In this document: piece by piece, positions 52,329 through 59,415 of the stretch | Position numbering within the stretch: position 1 is the first letter of the stretch | Layout of the letters: every line of letters begins with the position of its first letter | Source: Winogradskyella sp. | GTDB lineage: Bacteria; Bacteroidota; Bacteroidia; Flavobacteriales; Flavobacteriaceae | Direction: 5' to 3' | DNA: 64,000 nt | NCBI RefSeq assembly: GCF_028282165.1 | Contig: NZ_JANQIM010000011.1 | Span: forward strand, 108,855-172,854 | Notes under the pieces: model-generated | Seen by the model: only the letters and a program-made list of their open reading frames with translations | Databases searched by the model: none | Told to the model about the DNA's origin: nothing | Program-made: the position numbers and the translations under genes

Positions 52329-53216
52329 TTAACTTGTCAATTTTTCCTCAACTATTGGTTTTAGTTGTTTTTTAAACTCTGAAGGTGATTGAGATGTGTA
52401 TTTTTTAAATAGTCTGCTAAGGTGAGATGCATCTTCAAAGCCTACTTCGTATGCTATTTCTTTGGCAGTTTTATCGGTATAAATGAGCAATCGCTTTGCT
52501 TCTAAAATAATACGCTCATGGATTATCTGAAGAGGGCTTCTATTTAATTTGGCAAAATTGTTAGATAGTGTTTTAGGAGATTTAAATAATTGCTGTGCAT
52601 AAAAAGCAACGCCATGCTCTGTTTTAAAATGTTGCTCTACCAGAAAGTTAAACGAACGCAATAAATCTACTTTACTACTTTTAGCGGTTTCGTTTAGACC
52701 TGCTTTAGCCTTTAACAAACGTGTACTTTTAATAATAAAACGCGCCATGAGCATGCGCAACATTTCGGCTTGGATATTATCTTTGGTATTAAGTTCGTCT
52801 ATAAACACCTCGTGCAACAATTCAAATTTCCGCTGTTCTGCATCGTCTAAATGGATAATAGGAATATTGGAGTTGCCAAAAAAGAGAATACCAACACAAC
52901 TGACTTCATGGTCATGGTCTTTAATACAATAAAATTCACGGTTAAACTGATATATTACTACATCATTAGGTTGTATAACTTGCAAATACTGAATGGGTGT
53001 AAGTGCCAAAATACTATTCGGTTTTACAGATATGGGAATACTATCTATGACCACCTCAATGGGCTGGTTCTTTGTCCAAATAAAAGTGTATAATTCGGTT
53101 TGCTTCGGTTGAATAAATTGCTCTAAAAGCCTATTACTTTCTATTTTGAAAAAGGCATTTGTGGTAAATTCTTTAAAGTGTAATTGCATGAAGCTTTGGT
53201 CTGATTTGTTATGCAT
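52329..53216 (-). CDS. AraC family transcriptional regulator
   Basis: 295 residues. The N-terminal ~180 residues are a cupin-like sensor region (IPISVKPNSILALTPIQYLQV). The C-terminal HTH pair spans ~195-290 (FNFLVEQHFKTEHGVAFYAQQL...EIAYEVGFEDASHLSRLFKKYTSQSPSEFK). It lies 14 nt downstream of the cNMP/TrxR-like gene, likely the same transcript. Confidence 0.9.
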   Translation of the reverse strand: MHNKSDQSFMQLHFKEFTTNAFFKIESNRLLEQFIQPKQTELYTFIWTKNQPIEVVIDSIPISVKPNSILALTPIQYLQVIQPNDVVIYQFNREFYCIKDHDHEVSCVGILFFGNSNIPIIHLDDAEQRKFELLHEVFIDELNTKDNIQAEMLRMLMARFIIKSTRLLKAKAGLNETAKSSKVDLLRSFNFLVEQHFKTEHGVAFYAQQLFKSPKTLSNNFAKLNRSPLQIIHERIILEAKRLLIYTDKTAKEIAYEVGFEDASHLSRLFKKYTSQSPSEFKKQLKPIVEEKLTS

Positions 53217-53230
53217 TCATTACAAACAGA

Positions 53231-54883
53231 TCAACTTTCAACAGCAGAGGTTTTGAGATTTGCCAAATATTGGTGTACTTGGCTTACGGCCATCGAACCT
53301 TCACCAACTGCAGAGGCCACACGTTTTACCGATCCTTTTCTAACATCGCCTACAGCAAAAAACCCTGGGATGTTGGTTTCTAAGGATTGTGGTTTTTCTC
53401 GTCTGTAAATAGGGCACTGCAATAAGTTTTCTGGATTTACCATAGCACCAGTATGTATAAAACCGCGCTCGTCAGTGTCAATGAGACCCTTAAGCCATTC
53501 CGTGCATGGTTTTGCACCAATAAAAGTAAACAAATTGGTTATATTCATAGGTGTTTTGGTACCATCAGCACTGGTAAGTACTACTGATTTTAGGTGATGC
53601 TCACCGTTCAATTCTGTAACCTGAGCTTGCTTATGTACAAAGGTATTGTCCGATGCTTCAATACGTTGTACCAGATAGTCGCTCATTTTTGCACCGAGGT
53701 CATTGCCTCTAATAATAACATGAACTTCCTTGGCATGGTCTGCCAAAAATAAAGCTGCTTGTCCGGCAGAATTTCCACCGCCAACAACACCGACCAATTC
53801 ATTTTTGCACGACGATGCATTCATTCCAGTAGCAGAATAATACACACCGCTACCTTCATATTGCTCAATATTGGCAATAGGTAGCTGCCTATAGTTTGCA
53901 CCTGTTGCTGCGATTATGGCTCGAGATTTTATGACTTTGTTGTTTGAAGCATACAAAGTATAATAATCGCCGTTATGCTCCACACGTTCTGCTTTATGGG
54001 GAATGGAAATATTGCAACCAAATTTTTGGGCCTGTACATAGGCCTTATTGGCTAAGTCTGTTCCCGAAATTCCTGTGGGAAAACCAAGATAATTTTCAAT
54101 CTTCGAACTTTTACCTGCTTGCCCGCCAGGAGCATTACTATCTATGGTAACCACTGAAAGCCCTTCAGATGCTGCATAAACACTAGCTGCCAATCCTGCT
54201 GGACCAGCTCCAATAACCAATAAATCAAATACTTCATCACCAAAATCCATTAAAACACCTGTATATTCAGCGAGTCGATCTAGAGTAGGTTCTTTGCAGA
54301 TATCGCCTTCACTACTAATGAATAAGGGTAAATCCGCTTCGGAGAGATTAAAGGTCTCTAGTAACTCCAAAGCTTCCTCAGAGGTTTCGGTATCTAGAAA
54401 GTTATACCATATATGATTTTTTTCCATAAAATCCCTAAGCTGATAGGTGTCTTTTGATAGACCAGAACCTATTAATTTCATACCACCCACAAAATCGTTG
54501 AGCATGGTCTCTTGGCGCTGAATAAAAGCACTTAATAAGATATCACTGATGTCGCTATATTTGGCAATCGCTTCTTTCAACTTGTTTGGCTTTATGCGCA
54601 AAACTGTTGTGCCTGCTGCTGCGTAACCATTAAATTGAGCACTACGATTTGATAGCATACTGCTGTCGCCCGTAAACTCATTTTTTTTGTGGGTGACAAC
54701 AATAGCATCGTTATTATATCGGTTTTTAACACAGATTTCACCGTCTAAGATCACGTAAAAATCATATTGTAAATCGCCTATTGCAAAGACAACGGTTTCT
54801 TTTTCAAAATGCTCTATGATACCATAAGGTTTGAGATATTCTATTTGGCGTTGTGTTAATTCTGGGAATCTTGGATCTGTCAT
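53231..54883 (-). CDS. Fusion of cyclic-nucleotide-binding domain and thioredoxin-reductase-like FAD enzyme
   Basis: 550 residues. An N-terminal cNMP-binding-type beta-roll (about 15-135, GEICVKNRYNNDAIVVTHKKNEFTGD), a thioredoxin-fold-like spacer (about 140-210), then a TrxR-type FAD/NADPH module (from about 225, VIGAGPAGLAASVYAASEG; GGGNSAGQAA for NADPH). The usual TrxR redox pair CxxC is replaced by S-A-T-G in YYSATGMNAS. It therefore cannot reduce thioredoxin in the normal way; a downstream Cys in NASSCKN is the only one near. Operon with AraC and a UBP zinc finger gene. Confidence 0.9.
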   Translation of the reverse strand: MTDPRFPELTQRQIEYLKPYGIIEHFEKETVVFAIGDLQYDFYVILDGEICVKNRYNNDAIVVTHKKNEFTGDSSMLSNRSAQFNGYAAAGTTVLRIKPNKLKEAIAKYSDISDILLSAFIQRQETMLNDFVGGMKLIGSGLSKDTYQLRDFMEKNHIWYNFLDTETSEEALELLETFNLSEADLPLFISSEGDICKEPTLDRLAEYTGVLMDFGDEVFDLLVIGAGPAGLAASVYAASEGLSVVTIDSNAPGGQAGKSSKIENYLGFPTGISGTDLANKAYVQAQKFGCNISIPHKAERVEHNGDYYTLYASNNKVIKSRAIIAATGANYRQLPIANIEQYEGSGVYYSATGMNASSCKNELVGVVGGGNSAGQAALFLADHAKEVHVIIRGNDLGAKMSDYLVQRIEASDNTFVHKQAQVTELNGEHHLKSVVLTSADGTKTPMNITNLFTFIGAKPCTEWLKGLIDTDERGFIHTGAMVNPENLLQCPIYRREKPQSLETNIPGFFAVGDVRKGSVKRVASAVGEGSMAVSQVHQYLANLKTSAVES

Positions 54884-54891
54884 TGGGAATT

Positions 54892-55167
54892 TTAATAAGT
54901 ATTAATCAATTTATGTTCATAACACCATAACCATTTTTCTTTTGGTTCTGCAGAAGCGATCACATGATGTTGGGTAGCCATGGCATGCTTACTAGCGTGT
55001 TGGTTGGGCGAACTATCGCAACAAAGTGTAATGCCACAGGTTTGGCAAGTCCTTAAATGCACCCAAGTACCTCCAGTAGTTATACAGGTTTCACATTCAT
55101 AGGTTTTTGGCTCTTTTACTGTGGTAATCGCTTTAAGATGCTCGCAAGACTTTTGCTTAAATGCCAT
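54892..55167 (-). CDS. UBP-type zinc finger protein
   Basis: 91 residues nearly all zf-UBP domain: CEHLK...CETCITTGGTWVHLRTCQTCG, then CCDSSPNQHASKHAMATQHHV. In eukaryotes the fold binds ubiquitin C-termini; bacterial versions are stand-alone and of unknown target. Eight nt upstream of the cNMP/TrxR-like fusion in the same direction, a pairing that suggests joint function. Confidence 0.9.
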   Translation of the reverse strand: MAFKQKSCEHLKAITTVKEPKTYECETCITTGGTWVHLRTCQTCGITLCCDSSPNQHASKHAMATQHHVIASAEPKEKWLWCYEHKLINTY

Positions 55168-55249
55168 AGCTATCGTTAGATTTTACGAGTCTTAAAGTTA
55201 CTAAATTTTAACGGGTTGATCTTTAATATAGATGAAAAAGAGTTTAGGC

Positions 55250-55426
55250 TTAAGCCACTTTTTTCAATAGATCAAAGCAAGGACATTTTCTGCAACGCTT
55301 GTGTTCTGCTTTTTTATATTTTTTACAGCATTTAGACTTCACTTTACCAAGACTATCTAAACCCGATGACTGAAGAACTTTGATGCGCTCTTTTTTAAGT
55401 TTTTTGTCTTTCTTTTTTTTGCCCAT
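55250..55426 (-). CDS. Small basic cysteine-rich protein, 58 aa
   Basis: ATG at 55426, TAA at 55250-55252; missed by size limits. Lysine-rich N-terminus (GKKKKDKKLKKERIKVLQ) followed by KCCKKYKKAEHKRCRKCPCF: six cysteines in ~22 residues. This is a coherent metal-binding (zinc) pattern with a nucleic-acid-like basic arm, and the composition is far from random. Lies between ferritin and the UBP-finger gene on the same strand. Confidence 0.7.
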   Translation of the reverse strand: MGKKKKDKKLKKERIKVLQSSGLDSLGKVKSKCCKKYKKAEHKRCRKCPCFDLLKKVA

Positions 55427-55500
55427 AGCTATTGAAACAATGGCGCAAAAGTAACTATTTTTATTTATTCTAAATAAACTTTAACATTTGCAGAATAAAA

Positions 55501-55531
55501 AAACTGGTAACAGTGCATACTAATTACCAGT
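55501..55531 (-). terminator. Terminator of the ferritin gene
   Basis: Stem AACTGGTAA / TTACCAGTT; read on the minus strand it is followed by a T-run. It starts 22 nt beyond the ferritin stop. Confidence 0.85.
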
Positions 55532-55552
55532 TCTCATAATTATTATTAAAAT

Positions 55553-56071
55553 TTACTCGCTTGGAGTTTCAACTGCTGAGTTTACAGTTAGTTGTTGTAT
55601 ATCCCTGTCAAACAAATAGAGACCACCTTTGTCGTCGCCAATCATATTTACTTTGTCAAGAATAGTACGTGCAGTTGCTTCTTCTTCAATTTGTTCAGCA
55701 ACGTACCACTGTAAGAAATTGTGGGTAGCATAGTCTTTTTCTTCGAGCGATATGTGTACAAGTTCATTGATGCTTTCAGAAACAAAAATTTCGTGTGCCA
55801 ATAATTTTTCAAACATTTCCCGAAAGGAATTGAACGTTACATTGGGTGCATTGAGTTCTGAGATATGTGCGTGTCCACCACGTTCATTAACAAACTTTAC
55901 CAGTTTAAGCATATGTTCTCTTTCCTCATCCGATTGGTCGTACATAAAGTTAGAGATACCTTCAAGGCCCTTTACTTCTGCCCAGACCGCCATGGCTAAG
56001 TACACTTGGGATGATTCGGCTTCTATTCTTATTTGCTTATTTAATGCAGATTCTATTGTTTTTGATAACAT
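55553..56071 (-). CDS. ftnA: Non-haem ferritin
   Basis: 172 residues, four-helix ferritin. Ferroxidase-site residues appear as E in IEAESSQVYLAM, E-E-R-E-H in QSDEEREHMLKL, and QWYVAEQIEEEA in the last helices. Iron storage in the cytoplasm. Encoded alone with its own terminator. Confidence 0.94.
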   Translation of the reverse strand: MLSKTIESALNKQIRIEAESSQVYLAMAVWAEVKGLEGISNFMYDQSDEEREHMLKLVKFVNERGGHAHISELNAPNVTFNSFREMFEKLLAHEIFVSESINELVHISLEEKDYATHNFLQWYVAEQIEEEATARTILDKVNMIGDDKGGLYLFDRDIQQLTVNSAVETPSE

Positions 56072-56191
56072 AATTTCAATTTTTTACAAAAATAATGACT
56101 AAATCCTTAAAATAGAGTTAATAAAAGCTATAGTAGCCTATTCATATTTAATCTAATTTGAAGTAGTTTTAGAGTACTAACACCAGAAAAA

Positions 56192-56421
56192 TTTGGATTT
56201 TAGGTAAATATTATGGCATATTTGCAATGCAAATGATAAAAACAATAGTACATAGAGCACCAAAATCACTGGCATGTCAGTGGGATTATCGTGGAAATAG
56301 TATTGAATTATTTCAACGGTCAAGGACGTTATGTAACTATTTGTAATATTTTACCGGCAATAGATTAAGTAGAAAATCATAAATAGATTGAAAAGCGTCC
56401 AAAAATAAGGACGCTTTTTTT
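56192..56421 (+). ncRNA. Candidate orphan small transcript (sRNA or 37-aa peptide mRNA)
   Basis: TTTG at 56192 and CATATTTG at 56217-56224 (21-bp spacer) look like a Bacteroidota promoter. A clean terminator AAAAGCGTCC / GGACGCTTTT with a T-run ends at 56421. The ~195-nt transcript contains an ORF 56233-56346 (37 aa, IVHRAPKSLACQWDYRGNS...) that starts only ~9 nt inside, so it may be leaderless or untranslated. No RNA family recognised. Confidence 0.5.
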
Positions 56422-56669
56422 GTATACAACAGATCATTTGAGTGTGAATAGGAAACGTATGATCATGAAAAACCAAATATGAAGTAAAAAAATTACAAAT
56501 AATTTGAAACGAGATTTTAAAATATAAAATAATAGCCTTTGAAGATTAAGCATTTGAAAAACAGAAGCTTGCGTTAAACCTTCAATAATCTGCATCATGC
56601 GGACAGGAGTTTCTATATCTTGAATTTTATATAACTATTTGATAATCAATAAATTAAATTAAATTTTTA

Positions 56670-56890
56670 TTTGTTTTTTTAAAAATTGTTTTCATCTTTG
56701 CACCGCAGAAGTGAATAAACCATCTGCAAATATTTAATAATAACAAAAACGAAGAAGTCATGCTAACGTACATAGTAGCATTTAATCATTTTAGTGATGG
56801 CCTAGGGTCATTTGAGAGGCTTCGGTATTATTTGTAGAATTACTTTCCAAATAAGTGTCCGAAGCAAAACCAACTGTTTCGGATTTTATA
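56670..56890 (+). ncRNA. Candidate leader or sRNA before the TPR gene
   Basis: Promoter TTTG (56670-56673), 19 bp, CATCTTTG (56693-56700). A terminator-like hairpin TCCGAA...TTCGGA followed by TTTT lies at 56858-56887, before the TPR gene at 57004. The short transcript could be a ~180-nt sRNA or an attenuator leader of the TPR/tRNA-like/slipin unit. A 25-codon ORF at 56761 (MLTYIVAFNHFSDG) lies inside. The flanking 56422-56669 shows nothing recognisable. Confidence 0.45.
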
Positions 56891-57003
56891 TTTCTAAGCA
56901 TTAGTATTTAATAGATCTGAACAGTTTTAAGAGCATCAGTAAGAATATGGTGTATTTAAAACAGTATTAACATGCTGAACACAAGTTTAGCACAACTAAT
57001 AAT

Positions 57004-57588
57004 ATGATGGAAAACAATTTATATAACACCTATTTGTTTAGAGCTATTGAAGCCTATCCATGGGAATTGGAAAAAGCGGTTGAAGCCTTGAATTACGCTT
57101 TGGCTTATGACCCAGAGAATGTAAAAGCTTTGCACTTAATGGCAAAAGTGCACTATGAACAATTAGGTGATTACGAAACGGCTAAAAGTTATTTTGAGCG
57201 TGCTTTGGCTAGCAACATAGCGTCACCAGATATCTACCCAGATTATGTTAGAGTATTGATTAACAATGAGGATTTTGAAGAAGCTCAAAAGTTGATCGAC
57301 TTTGCTAAAACATTGAAGGGTGTTGGTAAGGCAAGTATTGCCTTGACTCAAGGGCAATTGTTTGAAAGCTTATTTAAATATGAAGAGGCAGAAAAAGTCC
57401 TTAAAGAGGCAAAGCAATTGGCTTTGAATGATGACTTCATCAGTTTTGTTGACGCCATGCTTTCTCGAATTAAAAAAAAGAGACAAGCAAAAGCAAATGA
57501 GACCAAAGTCGTCGAAAATGAAGCTAAGAAGGAAACTGAAAAGCAACAAAAAAGTTGGTTTCAGAATAGGTTAAATAATTTATTGTAA
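57004..57588 (+). CDS. Cytosolic TPR-repeat protein next to a tRNA-like RNA cluster
   Basis: 194 residues (or from the second Met at 57007). Without signal peptide. TPR units: WELEKAVEALNYALAYDPENVKALHLMAKVHYEQ, DYETAKSYFERALASN, DFEEAQKLIDFAKTL, YEEAEKVLKEAKQLA. The last 50 residues are Lys/Glu-rich and end in KSWFQNRLNNLL. It is followed by a strong hairpin and then the tRNA-like region, with the slipin gene after that in the same direction. Probably a scaffold for that system. Confidence 0.85.
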   Translation: MMENNLYNTYLFRAIEAYPWELEKAVEALNYALAYDPENVKALHLMAKVHYEQLGDYETAKSYFERALASNIASPDIYPDYVRVLINNEDFEEAQKLIDFAKTLKGVGKASIALTQGQLFESLFKYEEAEKVLKEAKQLALNDDFISFVDAMLSRIKKKRQAKANETKVVENEAKKETEKQQKSWFQNRLNNLL

Positions 57589-57608
57589 TTAAAAAGAAAG
57601 GAGAACTA

Positions 57609-57641
57609 TAACCAAGGCAAAAACAGCTTTGCCTTGGTTTA
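57609..57641 (+). terminator. Strong hairpin after the TPR gene
   Basis: 11-bp stem ACCAAGGCAAA / TTTGCCTTGGT with a 6-nt loop, 20 nt after the stop. Only a short T-run follows (TTTA), so it may be a processing or partial termination signal separating mRNA from the tRNA-like RNAs. Confidence 0.6.
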
Positions 57642-57646
57642 CCAAG

Positions 57647-57715
57647 ATGACTATAGTGTAATGGCTCGCACGAGAGGTATATCCTCTAAGATCAAGTTCG
57701 AATCTTGATAGACAT
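57647..57715 (+). ncRNA. tRNA-like element 1
   Basis: 69 nt. Acceptor-like pairing ATGACTAT / ATAGACAT (one A-A mismatch), D-arm-like GTG-TAATGGCTCG-CAC, anticodon-arm-like AGAG/CTCT with 7-nt loop GTATATC, and a perfect T-arm TCAAG-TTCGAAT-CTTGA (57692-57708). The acceptor mismatch and missing discriminator/CCA context argue against a working tRNA. The overall design is a tRNA mimic. Confidence 0.7.
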
Positions 57716-57781
57716 TGAAGTAAGAACATTTAAGCATTCAGATTCCAGGCTGATTGTTTTAAATGACGGTCATTGACATAT

Positions 57782-57808
57782 TATGAAATCCATACGTTGG
57801 ATTTCATA
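57782..57808 (+). other. Strong hairpin
   Basis: 10-bp perfect stem TATGAAATCC / GGATTTCATA with a 7-nt loop, between tRNA-like element 1 and the large RNA. No T-run, so not a terminator; probably an RNA structure or processing site. Confidence 0.55.
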
Positions 57809-58129
57809 ACAAATAAAAATCATCATGCTTTAATTTCGATTAAAGGTTGATGGGGCGGCTTATCGTCCTTAGATAAACTTGGTAACAAGGATAAATCTGC
57901 TTGTAGACACTACAGGTGGAGACTGTTTTCTTATGAAAATAGTGCAGGTAAGCAAGCAACAAACATAAATTATAATGCGCCAGGGGCGACCGCTGAGGCC
58001 GAGTTAGAATTTATAGCCAAAAGGTTGGAGGCTTGAGATGGAGACATCAATAGGAAAAGTTGTAGTAATAGGTTACGTATAGGTCATCCAGCCTTGCGGA
58101 GCTTGTTGCAGTATAAAAGGTGCCCGGCC

Positions 58130-58278
58130 AGAAATGGTTCGGTAGCTTAACGTACCGCATGTTGGGAAACATGCATGGAGAAGGTTGGTATTTTGTAGGC
58201 AAAAATCTACGAAGCCATTTCCGAAGCCCTTCTCCTAGGTCAAGACAGTTTATGTCTGGGTTCGAGTCCCAGTATTCT
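58130..58278 (+). ncRNA. tRNA-like element 2 with a long inserted arm
   Basis: D-like hairpin CGGTA-gcttaacg-TACCG, anticodon-like hairpin GCATGTT-GGGA-AACATGC, an inserted arm closed by GGAGAAGG (58177) / CCTTCTCC (58228) and containing a GTAG/CTAC subhelix, a small hairpin AGACA/TGTCT, and a perfect T-arm CTGGG-TTCGAGT-CCCAG (58256-58272). AGAA/TTCT can close the ends. It resembles a tRNA whose variable region has been replaced by a ~60-nt arm. Confidence 0.65.
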
Positions 58279-58286
58279 AACAGGAT

Positions 58287-58325
58287 GGATATAGTTCAAT
58301 TGGTAGAACACTTTGCAAAAGACTT
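58287..58325 (+). ncRNA. tRNA-like element 3, 5' half only
   Basis: GGATATA followed by a textbook D-arm GTTC-AATTGGTA-GAAC (58294-58309) and CTTTGCAAAAG, which has a GCA in the anticodon position but only two stem pairs. No T-arm or acceptor partner follows within the next 300 nt. Either a split/decayed tRNA or a domain of the large RNA. Confidence 0.55.
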
Positions 58326-58632
58326 CGGGCATTGTAGCAGCTAGTAGTTGCCTAAACCCATTGCAAGATATGGGGCAGTAGAGGCCGCAAACCTTTACTG
58401 TGTGGTGAACATTCTAATAGGCCGCCTCCAGGGAGAGGACGTCTATGAATGGTGAGGGAGCCAACCCTTGTAATTGCAAAGCGTGGCCTTAGAGCCACTA
58501 TGCAAGCCAAGTCTAAGTTGCCGAACAGCTACAGTGTATAAGGCATCGGATAAGTACGCGATTCTCTAGCAATGGGATGAGCGTGGAAAACTAAGGAAGG
58601 GCTACGGCTATAATCTTAGGAAAGCTTATTCT

Positions 58633-58662
58633 AAAGCGGAGGTATTCTCAGAACGCTTTTTT
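58633..58662 (+). terminator. Terminator of the large RNA
   Basis: Stem AAAGCG / CGCTTT with a 15-nt loop and T6, after a dense structured region and with no ORF before it. It marks the 3' end of a non-coding transcript. Confidence 0.75.
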
Positions 58663-58880
58663 AAAATATACACCTTTTTAGCAAAAAGAGAAACATTTTT
58701 TCAATAGATGTTTCGTTTCGAAATGCATAGCATTCACGAGCACATTTGTTAAAATTATCGCGAGTAATCTGATAAGAGGTGCAAATATAGTAAGATATCA
58801 AGCTGGTCTTGTTGAGTGTTTCTGTATGGCACTATTGTGTAAAACATTGCAGTGATGTATCATGGTTTTATATACAACTA

Positions 58881-58954
58881 GACTTGAAGGTTTGTCTGTT
58901 AACCAAATAACAGTCCCGACTCTATAGGTCGTGGGTTCGATTCCCACTCTCATT
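58881..58954 (+). ncRNA. tRNA-like element 4 (type II-like, with variable arm)
   Basis: D-like GAC-ttgaaggttt-GTC, anticodon-like stem CTGTT/AACAG with an 8-nt loop AACCAAAT lacking U33, a variable arm around GAC-TCTATAG-GTC, and a perfect T-arm GTGGG-TTCGATT-CCCAC (58931-58947). No complementary 5' acceptor strand is seen. The layout recalls Leu/Ser/Tyr tRNAs. The region 58663-58880 before it shows no recognisable gene. Confidence 0.6.
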
Positions 58955-58960
58955 TCGTTT

Positions 58961-59025
58961 GAGATAGTTCAGTAGGTCAGAACAATAGATTGTTTTGTTA
59001 CCGGTTCGAATCCGGTCATTAGCTC
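58961..59025 (+). ncRNA. tRNA-like element 5
   Basis: D-arm GTTC-AGTAGGTCA-GAAC (58967-58983), loop TTGTTTT with GTT in the anticodon position but only three stem pairs and no variable loop, perfect T-arm ACCGG-TTCGAAT-CCGGT (59000-59016), and an acceptor-like GAGATA / TAGCTC with one mismatch. Asn-tRNA-like but too defective for decoding. Confidence 0.65.
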
Positions 59026-59040
59026 GAGAGAAATCTCGCT

Positions 59041-59118
59041 GGCTTTTGTAACTCAATTGGTAGAGTAGACACTGCACTTAAAATGCAGCTTTAGGGCAGA
59101 GAATGTCCACCAAAGCTT
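59041..59118 (+). ncRNA. tRNA-like element 6 with intact Leu(UAA)-type anticodon arm but no T-loop
   Basis: Acceptor-like GCTTT/AAAGC, D-arm AACTC-AATTGGTA-GAGT, canonical anticodon arm CTGCA-CTTAAAA-TGCAG (59072-59088; U33 and anticodon TAA). The place of the T-arm is taken by GGGCA-GAGAA-TGTCC, without TTCGA. Normal Leu tRNA has a long variable arm and a T-loop; both are missing. Confidence 0.65.
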
Positions 59119-59173
59119 ATCATCTTGTAAAACTGATAGCCGCAGTCTGTCACACTGCTCCATAAAAAATGAC

Positions 59174-59415
59174 AAAATAGTAGATTGTAGATTGGCTTTA
59201 GATTTCTGCGTCAGCAGGAATGACAAATTATAGGCAATCTGAGATGTACCTTGAATTTCTGATTTGTAATCTCATAAAGTGATTACTGTATTGATTAAAG
59301 GTCGAAAGCAAGACCAAAACTTGTGAGCTTTTATCTGGCAATTAATACACTAAACATGGTAGAGTTTACTATCAGCTGTTCCGTACGGATGAGATGATTT
59401 GCAATCTACTATTTT
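59174..59415. repeat. Inverted repeat pair flanking 214 bp upstream of the slipin gene
   Basis: AAAATAGTAGATTG at 59174-59187 and its exact reverse complement CAATCTACTATTTT at 59402-59415. Inside is a REP-like palindrome TTCTGC...GCAGGAA (59204-59220), and just outside a GCAGT/ACTGC hairpin (59142-59157). It may be a MITE-like insertion or a long RNA stem. The remaining DNA to the slipin start carries two hairpins (GGTAAT/ATTACC at ~59486-59512, CCAATT/AATTGG at ~59511-59528). Confidence 0.6.

Larger units (their letters stand above)
57840..58662 (+). ncRNA. Large structured non-coding RNA (candidate)
   Basis: ~820 nt with higher GC than its surroundings and no sensible reading frame. Several long-range helices are visible: TGCTTG(57898)...CAAGCA(57952), GAGGC(58381)...GCCTC(58424), and CTAAG(58591)...CTTAG(58615). 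It ends in a rho-independent terminator. tRNA-like elements 2 and 3 lie inside it. I cannot match it to RNase P, tmRNA, 6S or a group I/II intron. Large phage-type RNAs such as GOLLD and ROOL also occur beside tRNAs, but no shared motif can be claimed. Confidence 0.55.

Noticed and set aside
53615..53632. GTAACCTGAGCTTGC inside the cNMP/TrxR-like gene
   Set aside because: Within coding sequence, right half imperfect and no -7 element at the proper distance.
57647..57715. Genuine tRNA gene
   Set aside because: Acceptor mismatch, 4-bp anticodon stem with an unlikely ATA anticodon and no proper 3' end, despite a perfect T-arm.
58120..58344. 74-aa plus-strand reading frame in the tRNA-like region
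   Set aside because: It runs straight through the D-, anticodon- and T-arms of elements 2 and 3; its translation shows no domain and its codons follow RNA stems, so it is treated as a by-product of structured RNA.
58287..58662. tRNA interrupted by a group I or group II intron
   Set aside because: No group I P7/P3 core, no group II domain V, and no 3' tRNA half after the structured part could be found by eye.
59041..59118. Genuine tRNA-Leu(UAA)
   Set aside because: The anticodon arm is canonical but the T-loop TTCGA and the long variable arm are missing and the acceptor pairs poorly; called tRNA-like only.
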